Source: Saccharibacter sp. 17.LH.SD (GTDB lineage: Bacteria; Pseudomonadota; Alphaproteobacteria; Acetobacterales; Acetobacteraceae). Taken from it: a stretch of DNA of 64,000 bases. Positions 25,593-35,831 of the stretch are shown here, in pieces. Both the position numbers and the translations under genes were made by a program. The number at the start of each line of letters is the position of its first letter. Positions within the stretch are counted from its first letter, which is position 1. A model generated the notes under the pieces. It saw nothing but the letters and a program-made list of their open reading frames with translations, was not told the DNA's origin and made no database searches. The DNA lies in assembly GCF_009834805.1 (NCBI RefSeq), contig NZ_WVHO01000009.1:250501-314500 (forward strand), given 5' to 3'.

Positions 25593-26273
25593 ATGAGTGA
25601 TCAATTTATGGATGATATCACAGCAGAACATCTTTTGCGTGCCTATGAAATAGGTATTTTCCCGATGGCTCCTAGTCGGGAAAGTGATGAGCTAGAGTGG
25701 TACGCCCCGCAAGAGCGTGGGATCATTCCGTTGGATGCGCCTCATATTTCTAAACGTCTTATGCGGACGGTTCGTGCCCAGAAATATCGTGTCAGCACGG
25801 ATGATGATTTCTCAGCTATGATGATGGCGTGTGCAGAATCCATGCCTGGCCGGGAAGAAAGTTGGATTAGTCCACGGATCCGCATGTTATATGGCGAGCT
25901 TCATCGGCAGGGATATGCGCATTCTGTTGAAGTCCGCCGTGATTCTGGAGAATTGTTGGGTGGGCTCTATGGTGTTTCTTTAGGCGGTGCGTTCTTTGGT
26001 GAAAGTATGGTGTCGCGTGAGCGGGATGTATCCAAAATTGCTCTTGTTCATCTTATCGCAGCGCTCCGTCAGGGAGGATATCGTTTGCTTGATACCCAAT
26101 ATGTGACGCCGCATTTGAAGCATCTCGGGGGCATCGCTGTGCCGTTGCTTGATTACCAGGAAAAGCTTCATGAGGCGTTAGCGGTACCGGCTGTTTGGCC
26201 GCAAGATGTCAGTTTTGAAGCCTTGCAGAGATCTATTCTTAATTTAAGGTCAGTTCCAGAAGGGAGAGCGTGA
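25593..26273 (+). CDS. aat: leucyl/phenylalanyl-tRNA--protein transferase
   Basis: 226 residues from ATG 25593. It matches Aat: AYEIGIFPMA, WYAPQERGIIPLD, GREESWISPRIRMLYGELHRQGYAHSVEV, GGLYGVSLGGAFFGESMVSRERDVSKIALVHL, and LLDTQYVTPHLKHLGG. It adds Leu or Phe to proteins with N-terminal Lys or Arg, marking them for ClpS/ClpAP degradation (N-end rule). The stop overlaps the next start as ATGA-type coupling. Length is normal (about 230). Confidence 0.96.
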   Translation: MSDQFMDDITAEHLLRAYEIGIFPMAPSRESDELEWYAPQERGIIPLDAPHISKRLMRTVRAQKYRVSTDDDFSAMMMACAESMPGREESWISPRIRMLYGELHRQGYAHSVEVRRDSGELLGGLYGVSLGGAFFGESMVSRERDVSKIALVHLIAALRQGGYRLLDTQYVTPHLKHLGGIAVPLLDYQEKLHEALAVPAVWPQDVSFEALQRSILNLRSVPEGRA

Positions 26274-26968
26274 TGTCTTATTTTCATAAAATATGTGGTG
26301 TGGGAGGGGCCTTGATGGTGTCTCTTTTCACAGCGTTCCCCACGAGTGGGCATGCGGAAGCCTTGGGAGACCATCCAGTGTTGACGCCTATGCGTGATGT
26401 GGTTGTGACCTACCAGTTTCAAGATAACCCAAACCCGGGCGCGACGATGAAGAACGTCACGATTTCTTTTGAAGCATCTGGAAATCGTCTCCGTATTGAT
26501 CGTGCAGATTTGGGTGGGGTGACTATTCTGGATAGGCTTTCTCAGAGAGTGACGCTTATTAAGTTAGATACGCACCAATATATACAGTTCGTGCCTTTGC
26601 ATGGTTTGAGAAATCCATTCTTGCTGGATTTGAATATGGCCTATCATGCGGAAGAAAAACGGCGCGTTGCTGGGTATGAATGTCAAAATTGGTCCATTGA
26701 TACCACTCATGGAAAGGCTGAGGCGTGTGTTACTGATGATGGTGTGATTTTGTCGGAAAGTGGCGTGGATGCCGATGGCGTGACAGGGCGTCTTGAAGCC
26801 GTTCAGGTAGATTATCGAGCGATTCCTGCGAGTGCTTTTGAGCCGCCTGCAGGTTTTCAAAAATTTCAGCCATTACAAACCCGGAAAGGGCCCCCGGCAC
26901 AGCCTGCGGGTGGGTCTTCAGCTCCTCCTGTAGCAGCTGGTCAGAATACATCTCCATCAACACCGTGA
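26273..26968 (+). CDS. secreted protein with DUF4412-like layout, function unknown
   Basis: 231 residues. A signal peptide (VGGALMVSLFTAFPTSGHA) is followed by an antiparallel-type region: VVVTYQFQDNPNPG, KNVTISFEASGNRLRID, GGVTILDRLSQRVTLI, EEKRRVAGYECQNWSI. Proteins with this repeating strand pattern and an AGYECQNW-like cysteine motif are found in alphaproteobacterial periplasms, sometimes as DUF4412, but I am not sure of the family. The tail is Pro/Ser rich (PAQPAGGSSAPPVAAG). Start ATG 26273 follows AAGGGAGA and overlaps the aat stop. Confidence 0.8.
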   Translation: MSYFHKICGVGGALMVSLFTAFPTSGHAEALGDHPVLTPMRDVVVTYQFQDNPNPGATMKNVTISFEASGNRLRIDRADLGGVTILDRLSQRVTLIKLDTHQYIQFVPLHGLRNPFLLDLNMAYHAEEKRRVAGYECQNWSIDTTHGKAEACVTDDGVILSESGVDADGVTGRLEAVQVDYRAIPASAFEPPAGFQKFQPLQTRKGPPAQPAGGSSAPPVAAGQNTSPSTP

Positions 26969-27006
26969 AGACGACCGTTCAACTTTGAATAAGGGAGAGC
27001 AGGAAC

Positions 27007-27498
27007 GTGGAATCAAGTCTTATCCAACAAGGGCAGAAGGCACCTTCATTTTCTTTAGCTGGGGTTAGTCCTCAGGGGGAAGTTATGCTCACAGAGGAGG
27101 CGTTGAGAGGAGCCCCTTATCTACTCTATTTTTACCCGAAGGCTTCTACTCCAGGCTGCACGACGCAAGCATGTGATTTACGAGATGCACTCCCTGAATT
27201 GCAGACTTTGGATGGAGCGGGGTTACGCGTCATAGGTGTGAGCCCTGACCCGGTAGAGAAATTGTCACGTTTCCTACAGAAACAGGCTCTTACGTTTACA
27301 CTTTTATCCGATGAGGCTCATCAGCTTGCTGAGGCTTATGGTGTATGGGTACAAAAAAAGCTCTATGGCCGTGAATTTATGGGAATAGAACGCAGCTCAT
27401 TCATCATTAATGCGCAGGGTGATATTCAAGCAATTAAACGACGTGTTCGCCCAGCAGATCACGTCCATTGGGTGAAGGATATTTTAGCACAGCTATAG
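27007..27498 (+). CDS. bcp: thiol peroxidase, peroxiredoxin Bcp type
   Basis: 163 residues with a GTG start. The peroxidatic Cys51 and the resolving-type Cys56 are in FYPKASTPGCTTQACDLRD, the classical Bcp (C-x4-C) pattern. It removes hydroperoxides using thioredoxin, in the cytoplasm. C-terminal ERSSFIINAQGDIQAIKRRVRP also fits. It lies 36 bases before the YhdP-like gene. Confidence 0.95.
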   Translation: MESSLIQQGQKAPSFSLAGVSPQGEVMLTEEALRGAPYLLYFYPKASTPGCTTQACDLRDALPELQTLDGAGLRVIGVSPDPVEKLSRFLQKQALTFTLLSDEAHQLAEAYGVWVQKKLYGREFMGIERSSFIINAQGDIQAIKRRVRPADHVHWVKDILAQL

Positions 27499-27534
27499 AG
27501 GGCTTACTTTATACAAGGCGCGAATGGGGATTAT

Positions 27535-30500
27535 GTGCTCGATATAGGTGGACAAGAGGGGTCGTCGAAGAAGCGTCGGTTACTTTTACGGCGTGTGGTG
27601 CGCTGGGCCATTACCGCTCTCGGTCTTTCTGTCGTGGTTGGTGGGGTGCTATTGGGATTTGCGTGCTGGCGTTTCACACAAGGCCCTGTGGATGTGACGG
27701 CTTTGACGCATTGTTGGGGCCCTATTGCCCTCCACGAGCGTGGGGACCGGCCTTCTACCAATTATGTGCAGTGGGGACGGGTTGTTCTCGAATGGCTCCC
27801 TAGTCATGAGGAGCACCCTGCCGCTATTACTATAAAATTGTCCCACATAGAGGTGAAGCGAGCAAGCGGTCAGGTGGTGAACCATGTAGACCGTGCCGAG
27901 GTTGTCCTAAATGTAAAGCCGCTGCGGCATAAGCTGTTGGCGTTGCGTTCTGTATCGCTGTCGGGTGTGTCTTTATCGTTACGCCGGCAGGTCGATGGGC
28001 ATATTATATTGGATGGGGGATGGTCTCCCACGGCACGTGCATCTCAGAAAACAACGTCCCAACAGTCATCCTTTGGGTGGGAGGCTTCGGCGTTAAGATC
28101 TGTGACGCTGCGTGATATTTCAATTAGCCTTTATAATGACTACCGTTCAGATGACGGTATTTTTTTGACAATCCCCACGGCAGACATAGCGTATCATCAG
28201 CCTTCTGGTTGGAAAGGAACTCTTGTTGGGGCGGTTAGTCGGGCTCACGAAAATATTCCATTCAAGTTGATGGCAATACCAGACCAAGGGGGGGTAACGC
28301 ACCTTTCTGTCGCGGTAGAGCCATTCATCCCAGCGCATTGGGTGGAAGGGCTTCCTAAAGAGGCGGATGTGCTTGGGCGCTGGACGATGCCTGTATGGGT
28401 CTCAGTGGAAGGAGAGATGCTTCCGCATAAAATGGAAGGGCATTTCCTAAACACTAAGGCCATTATTCATTGGGATTCTGGCGATATTTTGCAGCCCGGA
28501 CATGATGCTTTGCACTTACGAGAGGGGAATGCAGAATTTAAGGCCTATTGGACGGGGCCTCATTTGTTGCGCGATCTTTTGTTAGATCGAGGAACGATCC
28601 AGTTCATCATGCAGGATTCACAGCAAAAGCTTGTGCCTGTGAATATTACCACACAATTTCATACAGATAGCCTCTTGGCATTACAGCATATTGGCATTGA
28701 TGTGCATGCTGAAATTCCAGCCTTTGACTTTGCCTCTTTGGGGTCTATTTGGCCGCAGGGCGTTATGAAGGGCGGGCGACGGTGGATTACGTCTAATATG
28801 CCGGTGGGCAAAGGTGAAAACTTAACGCTTTCAGCCCATTTGCAGAGCGATCATGGATTGAAAGAGTTAGCTGTAACGCATCTTGAGGGGGATTTACGCG
28901 GGCATGGGTTGGATGTCTTTTGGCTAAGACCGGTGCAACCCATTACAGGCCTTGAAGCACACGCGCACTTCTTAGACGCTGATCGTCTGCAAATTGATGT
29001 AAGCCATGGCCAGATAAAAGGTGATCAGGGTGTGCTTATTCGTGTACCTCAAGGTACAACGATCATATCTGGGTTGATGCATAAAGATCAATTTGCCCAT
29101 ATTCATGTTGGGCTCAATGGCACATTGCCATCATTTTTAAAATTATTGGCCCATCCACGGCTCCATCTTTTGTCACGTCATCCTGTCCCATTGATGAAAC
29201 CGAGTGGAATGGTTTTGGGTGAGTTGTCACTATCCTTGCCATTAGACAGTCGTGTGACAGTCAATGACATCTCATTCGCGGCGAAGGCTCAGTGCTCACA
29301 AATTGCTTTTGGTCTGCCCGCATTAGGCGCCATTCGGCAGGGAAACGGGTTGTTGCATGTGACGAGCAAAGAGATGCACTTTCAAGGTCAGGCGAGTTTA
29401 AGAAATGTGCCTGTCCAGCTGTCGATGATGGAGAGTTTCCAAGCGAATGTAGAAGGGCGTCTTCTGCGACAAGTTGATGCTCATGCTTTATTGGGGCCAA
29501 CGACATGGCCTGCTTTTGGCATTAATATTCCGAAAGGAATGTTGATGGGTCCTGTATTGACGAATGTCGCCTATCGCCAGGTAGGGCTTGGGCCGGGGCA
29601 TCGAAAAGCTGATGTCGATCTTATGTTAGATTTTACACAGGCAGCCGTCTTATTGCCTGTATGGTCGAAATTGTCTGGCGACTCAGCCTCACTTACAGGG
29701 CATATAGTGTTACTTGATGGGGCGCTTCAACAGTTGGATAATGTGAAGGCGAAGGGGCCTGGGCTTTTTTTATCTGGGACTGCTGAAATACAGCGCCATC
29801 GCGTGCATGGGATGGTTTTTGATCATATGCATGTTGGACGAAACGAGGGGCGCTTGCAGATTGAATGGCCTAATTCACTGACAGCGCACGATCCTTATCG
29901 CATTGATGTGAATGCTCTTACGCTGGATTTAGCGCCATGGCTGAAGAAAACATCCAATAAAAAACGTTCTGGATCTGAGGTTGGTAATAAGAAAAAATCA
30001 TCGTCATGGCGTTTGCCCTCTGGGAAGTGGCAAGTTTCAGTGCAAGCAGATCATGTTTTCTTTGATTCAGAAACCGCGTTCGAGCGTGTTCGCATGGCGG
30101 CTGTATGGCAGCAATATAAGATACAGAGAGCAAATTTATCTATTGTTGCTCCCTATCCTGTAACAATGCAGCTGGAGCCTCGTGTAAACGGGCAGCATCT
30201 TGATGTGAGTGTTCAAAATATTGGAGATTTTCTCAAGACTATAGGTGTTTATTCGGTCCTTTCGGGAGGGAGTGCACGCATAACAGGCACTTTTTTACCA
30301 GAGCGTCTTTCTCAACAAACGGTGGGTTGGGGAATAGGATTGGGAAGTTTTGAGGGGCATCTAGAGGCGCAAGATGTGGCCATTCCACATCCCCCAGCGG
30401 TGCTGACGATGGCGACTGTTTTTGCTCCACTGCATTGGGGGCAACTCACGCGAGATCGTTTTGAGGGGCTGAGTTTATCATCTGATATAATGTTGGCGGA

Positions 30501-30783
30501 TGAGATTCTTACATTGAAGCAGACACAAACACATAATGCGATGGTCGGTGGTACTATCGAGGGGACCGTTAATTTTAAAACGGATGCATTGGAAATGAAG
30601 GGAACGGTCTCGCCCTTTTTTGGTTTAAATCGCGCTGCTGGGTCCTTGTTTGGGGTATCCTCTAAAGGCAAGGGCGCTATGGCGATGAATTACACCTTGA
30701 AGGGAACGCTGGATCATCCAGAATTTCATACCTACCCGCTTTCAGCATTCTTGCCGGATGTTTTGAGTAATATTTTCCATTAG
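27535..30783 (+). CDS. YhdP/AsmA-like large envelope protein
   Basis: 1082 residues with GTG start. One N-terminal membrane segment (RWAITALGLSVVVGGVLLGF) is followed by a very long periplasmic part of repeating beta strands, ending in the AsmA-type C-terminal region (GGTIEGTVNFKTDALEMKGTVSPFFGLN and GTLDHPEFHTYPLSAFLPD). The DUF3971/AsmA_2 family (YhdP, TamB relatives) is thought to carry phospholipids from inner to outer membrane. It matches YhdP more than TamB because of its N-terminal anchor and C-terminal end. A second, distinct AsmA-type gene lies at 33231. Residues such as KKRSGSEVGNKKKSSS form a short basic spacer. Confidence 0.85.
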   Translation: MLDIGGQEGSSKKRRLLLRRVVRWAITALGLSVVVGGVLLGFACWRFTQGPVDVTALTHCWGPIALHERGDRPSTNYVQWGRVVLEWLPSHEEHPAAITIKLSHIEVKRASGQVVNHVDRAEVVLNVKPLRHKLLALRSVSLSGVSLSLRRQVDGHIILDGGWSPTARASQKTTSQQSSFGWEASALRSVTLRDISISLYNDYRSDDGIFLTIPTADIAYHQPSGWKGTLVGAVSRAHENIPFKLMAIPDQGGVTHLSVAVEPFIPAHWVEGLPKEADVLGRWTMPVWVSVEGEMLPHKMEGHFLNTKAIIHWDSGDILQPGHDALHLREGNAEFKAYWTGPHLLRDLLLDRGTIQFIMQDSQQKLVPVNITTQFHTDSLLALQHIGIDVHAEIPAFDFASLGSIWPQGVMKGGRRWITSNMPVGKGENLTLSAHLQSDHGLKELAVTHLEGDLRGHGLDVFWLRPVQPITGLEAHAHFLDADRLQIDVSHGQIKGDQGVLIRVPQGTTIISGLMHKDQFAHIHVGLNGTLPSFLKLLAHPRLHLLSRHPVPLMKPSGMVLGELSLSLPLDSRVTVNDISFAAKAQCSQIAFGLPALGAIRQGNGLLHVTSKEMHFQGQASLRNVPVQLSMMESFQANVEGRLLRQVDAHALLGPTTWPAFGINIPKGMLMGPVLTNVAYRQVGLGPGHRKADVDLMLDFTQAAVLLPVWSKLSGDSASLTGHIVLLDGALQQLDNVKAKGPGLFLSGTAEIQRHRVHGMVFDHMHVGRNEGRLQIEWPNSLTAHDPYRIDVNALTLDLAPWLKKTSNKKRSGSEVGNKKKSSSWRLPSGKWQVSVQADHVFFDSETAFERVRMAAVWQQYKIQRANLSIVAPYPVTMQLEPRVNGQHLDVSVQNIGDFLKTIGVYSVLSGGSARITGTFLPERLSQQTVGWGIGLGSFEGHLEAQDVAIPHPPAVLTMATVFAPLHWGQLTRDRFEGLSLSSDIMLADEILTLKQTQTHNAMVGGTIEGTVNFKTDALEMKGTVSPFFGLNRAAGSLFGVSSKGKGAMAMNYTLKGTLDHPEFHTYPLSAFLPDVLSNIFH

Positions 30784-30841
30784 GAAGTGGTAAGGCGGAC
30801 AGGCAAGAAATGGATGAGATGGTAGGAAAGAGGGGGATATA

Positions 30842-32233
30842 ATGGCTGAGGGATCTGACCTTTTCGGAGCATTAGGCTCAGAGCCGATGCCTATTTCTTC
30901 ATCTCAGAAGAAAACCGCACAGAATGGACGGCGTCCATTCGTGAAAACACAGCCATTGGCAGATCGATTACGGCCAACCGATTTACTGGATGTGCGCGGC
31001 CAGGAGCATTTGTTGGGTCCAGAAGGAACATTGACGCATATGCTCGCGCGGGGGAGTTTGCCTAGTCTTATTTTATGGGGCGGCCCTGGATGTGGTAAGA
31101 CAACGATTGCTCATCTATTAGCCGAGCGTGCGGGGCTTTTTTATACCCAAATTTCTGCTGTTTTTTCAGGCGTAGGGGATTTGCGCAAAGCGTTTGAAGA
31201 GGCTGATCGTCGTTTGGAAGCATCGGGGAAGGGAACGCTTCTCTTTGTTGATGAAATCCATCGATTTAACCGAGCTCAGCAAGATGGTTTTTTGCCCTAT
31301 GTGGAACGAGGCACGGTTGTTCTTGTTGGGGCAACAACTGAAAATCCCTCTTTTTCGCTCAATTCAGCTTTGCTCTCACGCTGTCAGGTTTTGGTCCTAA
31401 ATCGGCTAGATGATCAGGCACTAGAAGGATTGTTGCAGCATGCTGAGGCTGTAACGAAGACATCTCTTCCTGTTACAAAAGAAGCGCGTGCTTCGTTACG
31501 TGCTATGGCGGATGGTGATGGGCGCTATTTGCTGAATATGGTGGAACAGATATTGGCTATGACAGCATCAAGAGGAGAAGCTGAGTCAGCTCCTCTTTTG
31601 AATGTGATGGATCTAGCGAAATATTTGGCCCGCCGTCCCGTGTTGTATGATCGTGACCGTGAAGAGCATTATAATCTTATTTCAGCGTTACATAAATCAT
31701 TGCGCGGGAGTGATCCGGATGCAGGGTTATATTGGTTTGCACGGATGCTCGAAGGTGGAGAAGACCCCCGTTATATAGCGCGTCGATTGGTACGTTTTGC
31801 GGCTGAGGATGTTGGGGAAGCAGACCCTTCATCATTGCCCCTTGCTCAGGCTGCGGCCCAAGCATACGAAAGATTAGGTTCTCCTGAGGGGGAGGTTGCT
31901 TTGGCACAAGTGGTGGTTCATTTGGCTGTGGCATCGAAATCGAATGCTGTCTATGCGGGGTATAAAGCGGCACGTGCCTTGGCTAAGAAGACAGGAAGTC
32001 TCATCCCACCTGCCCATATTCGGAATGCTCCGACCAAGCTTATGAAGGAGCTTGGATATGGTCGAGGTTATGAATATGACCACGACCATGAAGATGGTTT
32101 TTCAGGGCAAAATTATTTCCCTGATGGTATGGAGCGTGTACAACTTTATCAGCCTGTTAATCGTGGATTTGAAGAAAGAATCAGAAAACGACTAGACATG
32201 CTGGCGCAGAAACGGGCATCCCGCCAATCATGA
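30842..32233 (+). CDS. rarA: replication-associated recombination protein RarA (MgsA)
   Basis: 463-residue AAA+ ATPase. Walker A WGGPGCGKTT is at about 79-88, Walker B LLFVDEIHRFN and sensor 1 VGATTENPSFSLNSALLSRC are visible, and the C-terminal tetramerisation domain has LYWFARMLEGGEDPRYIARRL. RarA acts at stalled forks and is the bacterial WRNIP1/Mgs1. Its stop overlaps the RluA gene start (ATGA), so the pair is co-translated. Confidence 0.95.
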   Translation: MAEGSDLFGALGSEPMPISSSQKKTAQNGRRPFVKTQPLADRLRPTDLLDVRGQEHLLGPEGTLTHMLARGSLPSLILWGGPGCGKTTIAHLLAERAGLFYTQISAVFSGVGDLRKAFEEADRRLEASGKGTLLFVDEIHRFNRAQQDGFLPYVERGTVVLVGATTENPSFSLNSALLSRCQVLVLNRLDDQALEGLLQHAEAVTKTSLPVTKEARASLRAMADGDGRYLLNMVEQILAMTASRGEAESAPLLNVMDLAKYLARRPVLYDRDREEHYNLISALHKSLRGSDPDAGLYWFARMLEGGEDPRYIARRLVRFAAEDVGEADPSSLPLAQAAAQAYERLGSPEGEVALAQVVVHLAVASKSNAVYAGYKAARALAKKTGSLIPPAHIRNAPTKLMKELGYGRGYEYDHDHEDGFSGQNYFPDGMERVQLYQPVNRGFEERIRKRLDMLAQKRASRQS

Positions 32234-33201
32234 GTGTTGAAAATCGTATTGTCAGTGAAGATGAGGCCGATCTACGCCTTGATCGCTGGTTTCGTCGTCA
32301 TTTCCCGAACTTGACGCAGGGGGGATTACAAAAACTGTGCCGTAAAGGGCAAGTGCGTGTTGATGGAAAGCGTGTGCAGGCGAATCACCGTCTCTTTCCG
32401 GGGCAAACGATACGTGTGCCACCTTTGCCTGACCAAACGCGGCCACCACCACCACCACCACCCAATCCAGCGCTGATTCGTCGTTTAAAAGACATGATCT
32501 TGTATGAGGATGACCAGCTCATTGTACTCAATAAGCCATCGGGCCTCGCAACGCAGGGCGGTCCTGGCATTATTGAGCATGTCGATATGATGTTGGAGGG
32601 ATTGCGTCCCCCGGGCGGGGAGCGGCCGCGTCTTGTTCATCGGATTGATCGTGATACGTCGGGTCTGCTGCTTCTCGCGCGTACGCCTGGCGTTGCGGCA
32701 AAATTGGCGGCTTCTTTTCGAAGTCGTGAGGTGACAAAAACCTATTGGGCTGTTGTGGTAGGGCGTCCGACCCCAGAAGAAGGCATGATTGACCAACCCT
32801 TAGTGAAGGTAGGGGCTGGAGGGGCTGCATTGGTCATTCCCTCAGAACGTGGGGAAGAAGATGCAGTATCGGCCAAAAGTGCTTACGAAACGCTTGATGC
32901 CGCAGGGAAACGTTTCAGTTGGTTGGCGTTATCTCCTTTGACGGGGCGGACACATCAGTTGCGTGTGCATTGTGAGAGTTTGGGAACCCCCATTTTGGGT
33001 GATCCACGGTATGGTGGAAAGAAAGCGCATCCAGATGGTTTTATGGATCGTCTTCATCTCCATGCACGCGCCCTTGAGTTTCCTCATCCTGCGGGTGGGA
33101 GTTTAAGTATTACCGCACCATTGCCATCACATATGATGGAAACCTTTCGGATGTTGGGGTTCATTGCTAAGACGACGCCGCCTCCTAAACGGAAGCGTTA
33201 A
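32230..33201 (+). CDS. RluA-family 23S rRNA pseudouridine synthase (RluC/RluD-like)
   Basis: 323 residues. An N-terminal S4 RNA-binding domain (LDRWFRRHFPNLTQGGLQKL) leads to a run of seven prolines at 72-78, then the catalytic domain with RLVHRIDRDTSGLLLLA, where Asp140 is the nucleophile, and GRTHQLRVHCESLGTPILGDPRYGG. It isomerises uridine to pseudouridine in 23S rRNA, probably as RluC; the exact sites cannot be told from sequence. The proline run between the domains is unusual in length. Confidence 0.93.
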   Translation: MSVENRIVSEDEADLRLDRWFRRHFPNLTQGGLQKLCRKGQVRVDGKRVQANHRLFPGQTIRVPPLPDQTRPPPPPPPNPALIRRLKDMILYEDDQLIVLNKPSGLATQGGPGIIEHVDMMLEGLRPPGGERPRLVHRIDRDTSGLLLLARTPGVAAKLAASFRSREVTKTYWAVVVGRPTPEEGMIDQPLVKVGAGGAALVIPSERGEEDAVSAKSAYETLDAAGKRFSWLALSPLTGRTHQLRVHCESLGTPILGDPRYGGKKAHPDGFMDRLHLHARALEFPHPAGGSLSITAPLPSHMMETFRMLGFIAKTTPPPKRKR

Positions 33202-33230
33202 AAGACGGAAGACGTGAAAGGTCACAGCGA

Positions 33231-35831
33231 ATGAAAAAGCTGGTCGGGGTTCTAATTGCGCTGGTTGTTGCATTACTTGGGGTCAGTATTGGAGCGCGTA
33301 CGCTTATTGATCAAAAGGTCGTAAAGAAAAATCTTATGCAGGCCTTTCGCGATCAGAGCGGTCTGGAATTGACGATGGATCAAGTGGCTTTCCAGGTGCT
33401 TCCTTGGCCATCATTTCACGCAACGAATGTTGTGTTAACTCGGCCAGGTTGTACGCCATTTGTGAGTGCACGTTCTGTGCACGCGGATATTTCGCTTTTA
33501 GCGCTCTTACATCGTGAACTTTCATTCCAAGATTTTACAGCAGATGGGGCGCATATTGTCTTCCATCGCACGCGCGAAGGAAGATGCTCCACGTGGCTTC
33601 CTTTTAAAACGGATGACCAACCCGAAACCGCCTCTCATCAGGTTCGTGATCAGACGATCCATGCGCAGTGGAAGATTTCCTTTGCGGCATTGCATATGAG
33701 TAATGCTGATGTTTCTTGGCAGGATGACCATCAGGGCGACGAACAGCGCGGCGGCTTTGCCATTTCATCGTTTGATATGATGGGGATGCGGAGTGATGGT
33801 CCTTGGATCGATTTGAAAGCTCAGCATGATCAAACGCCATTTAGGTTTAGAGGTCGTATTGGTCCCACGCATCGGGTTCTTTCTGCATCTGCGAAGCAAG
33901 ATACACCCTGGGGCTTTAGCTTTGGGCTGACATTTGGGCCAGAAAATGCACAGGATCAGATGGTCATCGATGGCACGATGATGGATCCGCATCGTTTACG
34001 TGGAGTGCGTCTTAGCCTGCAGGGACATTGGGAAGATTTAAAAGATTTGGAAGGGCTTTTCCCTCATCTCAAATTACCCGATGTTGGCCATGTGAGTGGC
34101 ATGGCTGACTTACGTGAGAAAAATGTTGCGGGAGCAAATGAGCCGCATGGTTTTGCTGAAGCGTTGAGAAGCCTGCCTTCAAGACTTTATCCTGTCCAAG
34201 TACATTTACAATTGGGACATCTTGTTTTCCCTCCGGGAACGCTCGGAGTTGAGGAAGCGTTGCATTTACGTAATTTACAAGTTGATGGAGATGCCGCTTT
34301 AGCGCCGCTCATGATTCAAGGAGATGTTGATTGGGGACGTTTTTCTTGGACTGTCCATGCCGATTTTCATTCACTCGAACAAAGTGTGATGGCTTGGATG
34401 GATCCAGGAAAACCCTCCGTGCCACTTACGATGCAGATAAAGGGCCGAGATCGTACACTGGCAGCGTTATTTTCTCGTAAGGATAAGGACAATGAACCTA
34501 ATGTGACGCAAGATGGTGTGCATCTTGATATTGAGGGGACAGTCGGCCGGCAGACGAGTACTCTTTCGGTTAAGGGTGGCGCTGATATGTTGCAACTGCC
34601 AGAGTTTCCTGGGGTGGGAAAGCAACTGTCGGGAGCCATTCTGCATAATCTTTTTGTACAAAATACTCTGTCGGTCGGTCCTTTATCCCAAGATGGGCTC
34701 ACCATGATAGGGTTACGTGATGTGCATTTTGAGAGTCAGGAGATGGGCGGTGTGGGGAGCCTCTTACTCGAGCGCCGCGTCAATAAGCCTTCTCATATCG
34801 AAGGATCTATTCATTTCTCTCATCTTAATGGCGACGCTTTGGCTGTCTCTTCAGATGAAGCTGCAGAGAACTCTTCTGAAGGAGAAACAGCATTAACACC
34901 TGTTGTTAGCGGCAAGAATCCAGACCATTCATCAATGTCGTCTTCTGATAGAATGCAGGCTTTCTTGAAGGGGCTACATGAACATGATCTCATGTTGGAT
35001 ATAATGGCGGATCAGCTTCATGTACAAGAGCTAGACTATCATGATGTGCACATAAAGATGACAATGGGCGGAGGGCGCTTATCACTGGATCCGGTAACGG
35101 GAACAGTAGAGGGTGTTCCTTTAATGGCACGTGTGGCGTTCGATAATACAGTATCACCTTCACGCGTGCATATCGAAGCGTCACCGTTGATTGTTCCTTC
35201 ATCGATTACGTTTCGTTTGTTGGGGCAGCCTGCCTTTTTGAGTGGCCCTATTCAGTGGGATGGAATTCTTGATGCTCAGGGGATCAATCAAGAGAGCTTT
35301 TTCCATTCTTTGAACGGAACGGTTGGTTTGTCGCTTGTCAAAGGAGAAGTGAAAACGGCGACTTTGGTGCCGTTGGCGGGACCGGTTGCGACATTCTTAA
35401 AATTAGGCGATGCAATGGTGGCATTCCGTTGCGCAGCTATGCATATGGATGTGCATCAAGGGATGGGTACGGTGGATACTTTGGGGCTGCAGAATAAGCA
35501 TTTAGCCTTGAAGGGAAGCGGTACGGTTAATCTGAATGAAGGCTCGCTAGCTTTAGACTTACACCCTCGTTTTACATTCGTTGGCAATAGTGTCTCCCTT
35601 CCAATCATGGTGACGGGCTCTTGGATGGACCCGAAAGTGGCGGCGCAAAATGCAGTGGATGGAGAAAAGCAACTTTCTCTGGATGGTGGAGCTGATGACC
35701 CTGACTTATGTCAGCCTTTGCTTCAAAAGGCGCGCGAGGGTCATAATGGTTTGCCTATTCCAGCGATGCAAAATGCTTCCTCAGAGGGAGGGGGCTTTCT
35801 GAAAGCACTGGGAATTGGAGGTAAGCCATGA
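33231..35831 (+). CDS. AsmA family envelope protein
   Basis: 866 residues. N-terminal signal anchor (LVGVLIALVVALLGVSIGA), then the AsmA-type start RTLIDQKVVKKNLMQAFRDQ, long beta-rich periplasmic repeats, and the AsmA C-terminus (GTVGLSLVKGEVKTATLVPLAG, then LGLQNKHLALKGSGTVNLNEGSLALDLHPR). AsmA-like proteins affect outer-membrane lipid and protein assembly. Encoded 29 bases after the pseudouridine synthase and overlapping the ATP12 gene. With the YhdP-like gene this region holds two AsmA-clan proteins. Confidence 0.9.
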   Translation: MKKLVGVLIALVVALLGVSIGARTLIDQKVVKKNLMQAFRDQSGLELTMDQVAFQVLPWPSFHATNVVLTRPGCTPFVSARSVHADISLLALLHRELSFQDFTADGAHIVFHRTREGRCSTWLPFKTDDQPETASHQVRDQTIHAQWKISFAALHMSNADVSWQDDHQGDEQRGGFAISSFDMMGMRSDGPWIDLKAQHDQTPFRFRGRIGPTHRVLSASAKQDTPWGFSFGLTFGPENAQDQMVIDGTMMDPHRLRGVRLSLQGHWEDLKDLEGLFPHLKLPDVGHVSGMADLREKNVAGANEPHGFAEALRSLPSRLYPVQVHLQLGHLVFPPGTLGVEEALHLRNLQVDGDAALAPLMIQGDVDWGRFSWTVHADFHSLEQSVMAWMDPGKPSVPLTMQIKGRDRTLAALFSRKDKDNEPNVTQDGVHLDIEGTVGRQTSTLSVKGGADMLQLPEFPGVGKQLSGAILHNLFVQNTLSVGPLSQDGLTMIGLRDVHFESQEMGGVGSLLLERRVNKPSHIEGSIHFSHLNGDALAVSSDEAAENSSEGETALTPVVSGKNPDHSSMSSSDRMQAFLKGLHEHDLMLDIMADQLHVQELDYHDVHIKMTMGGGRLSLDPVTGTVEGVPLMARVAFDNTVSPSRVHIEASPLIVPSSITFRLLGQPAFLSGPIQWDGILDAQGINQESFFHSLNGTVGLSLVKGEVKTATLVPLAGPVATFLKLGDAMVAFRCAAMHMDVHQGMGTVDTLGLQNKHLALKGSGTVNLNEGSLALDLHPRFTFVGNSVSLPIMVTGSWMDPKVAAQNAVDGEKQLSLDGGADDPDLCQPLLQKAREGHNGLPIPAMQNASSEGGGFLKALGIGGKP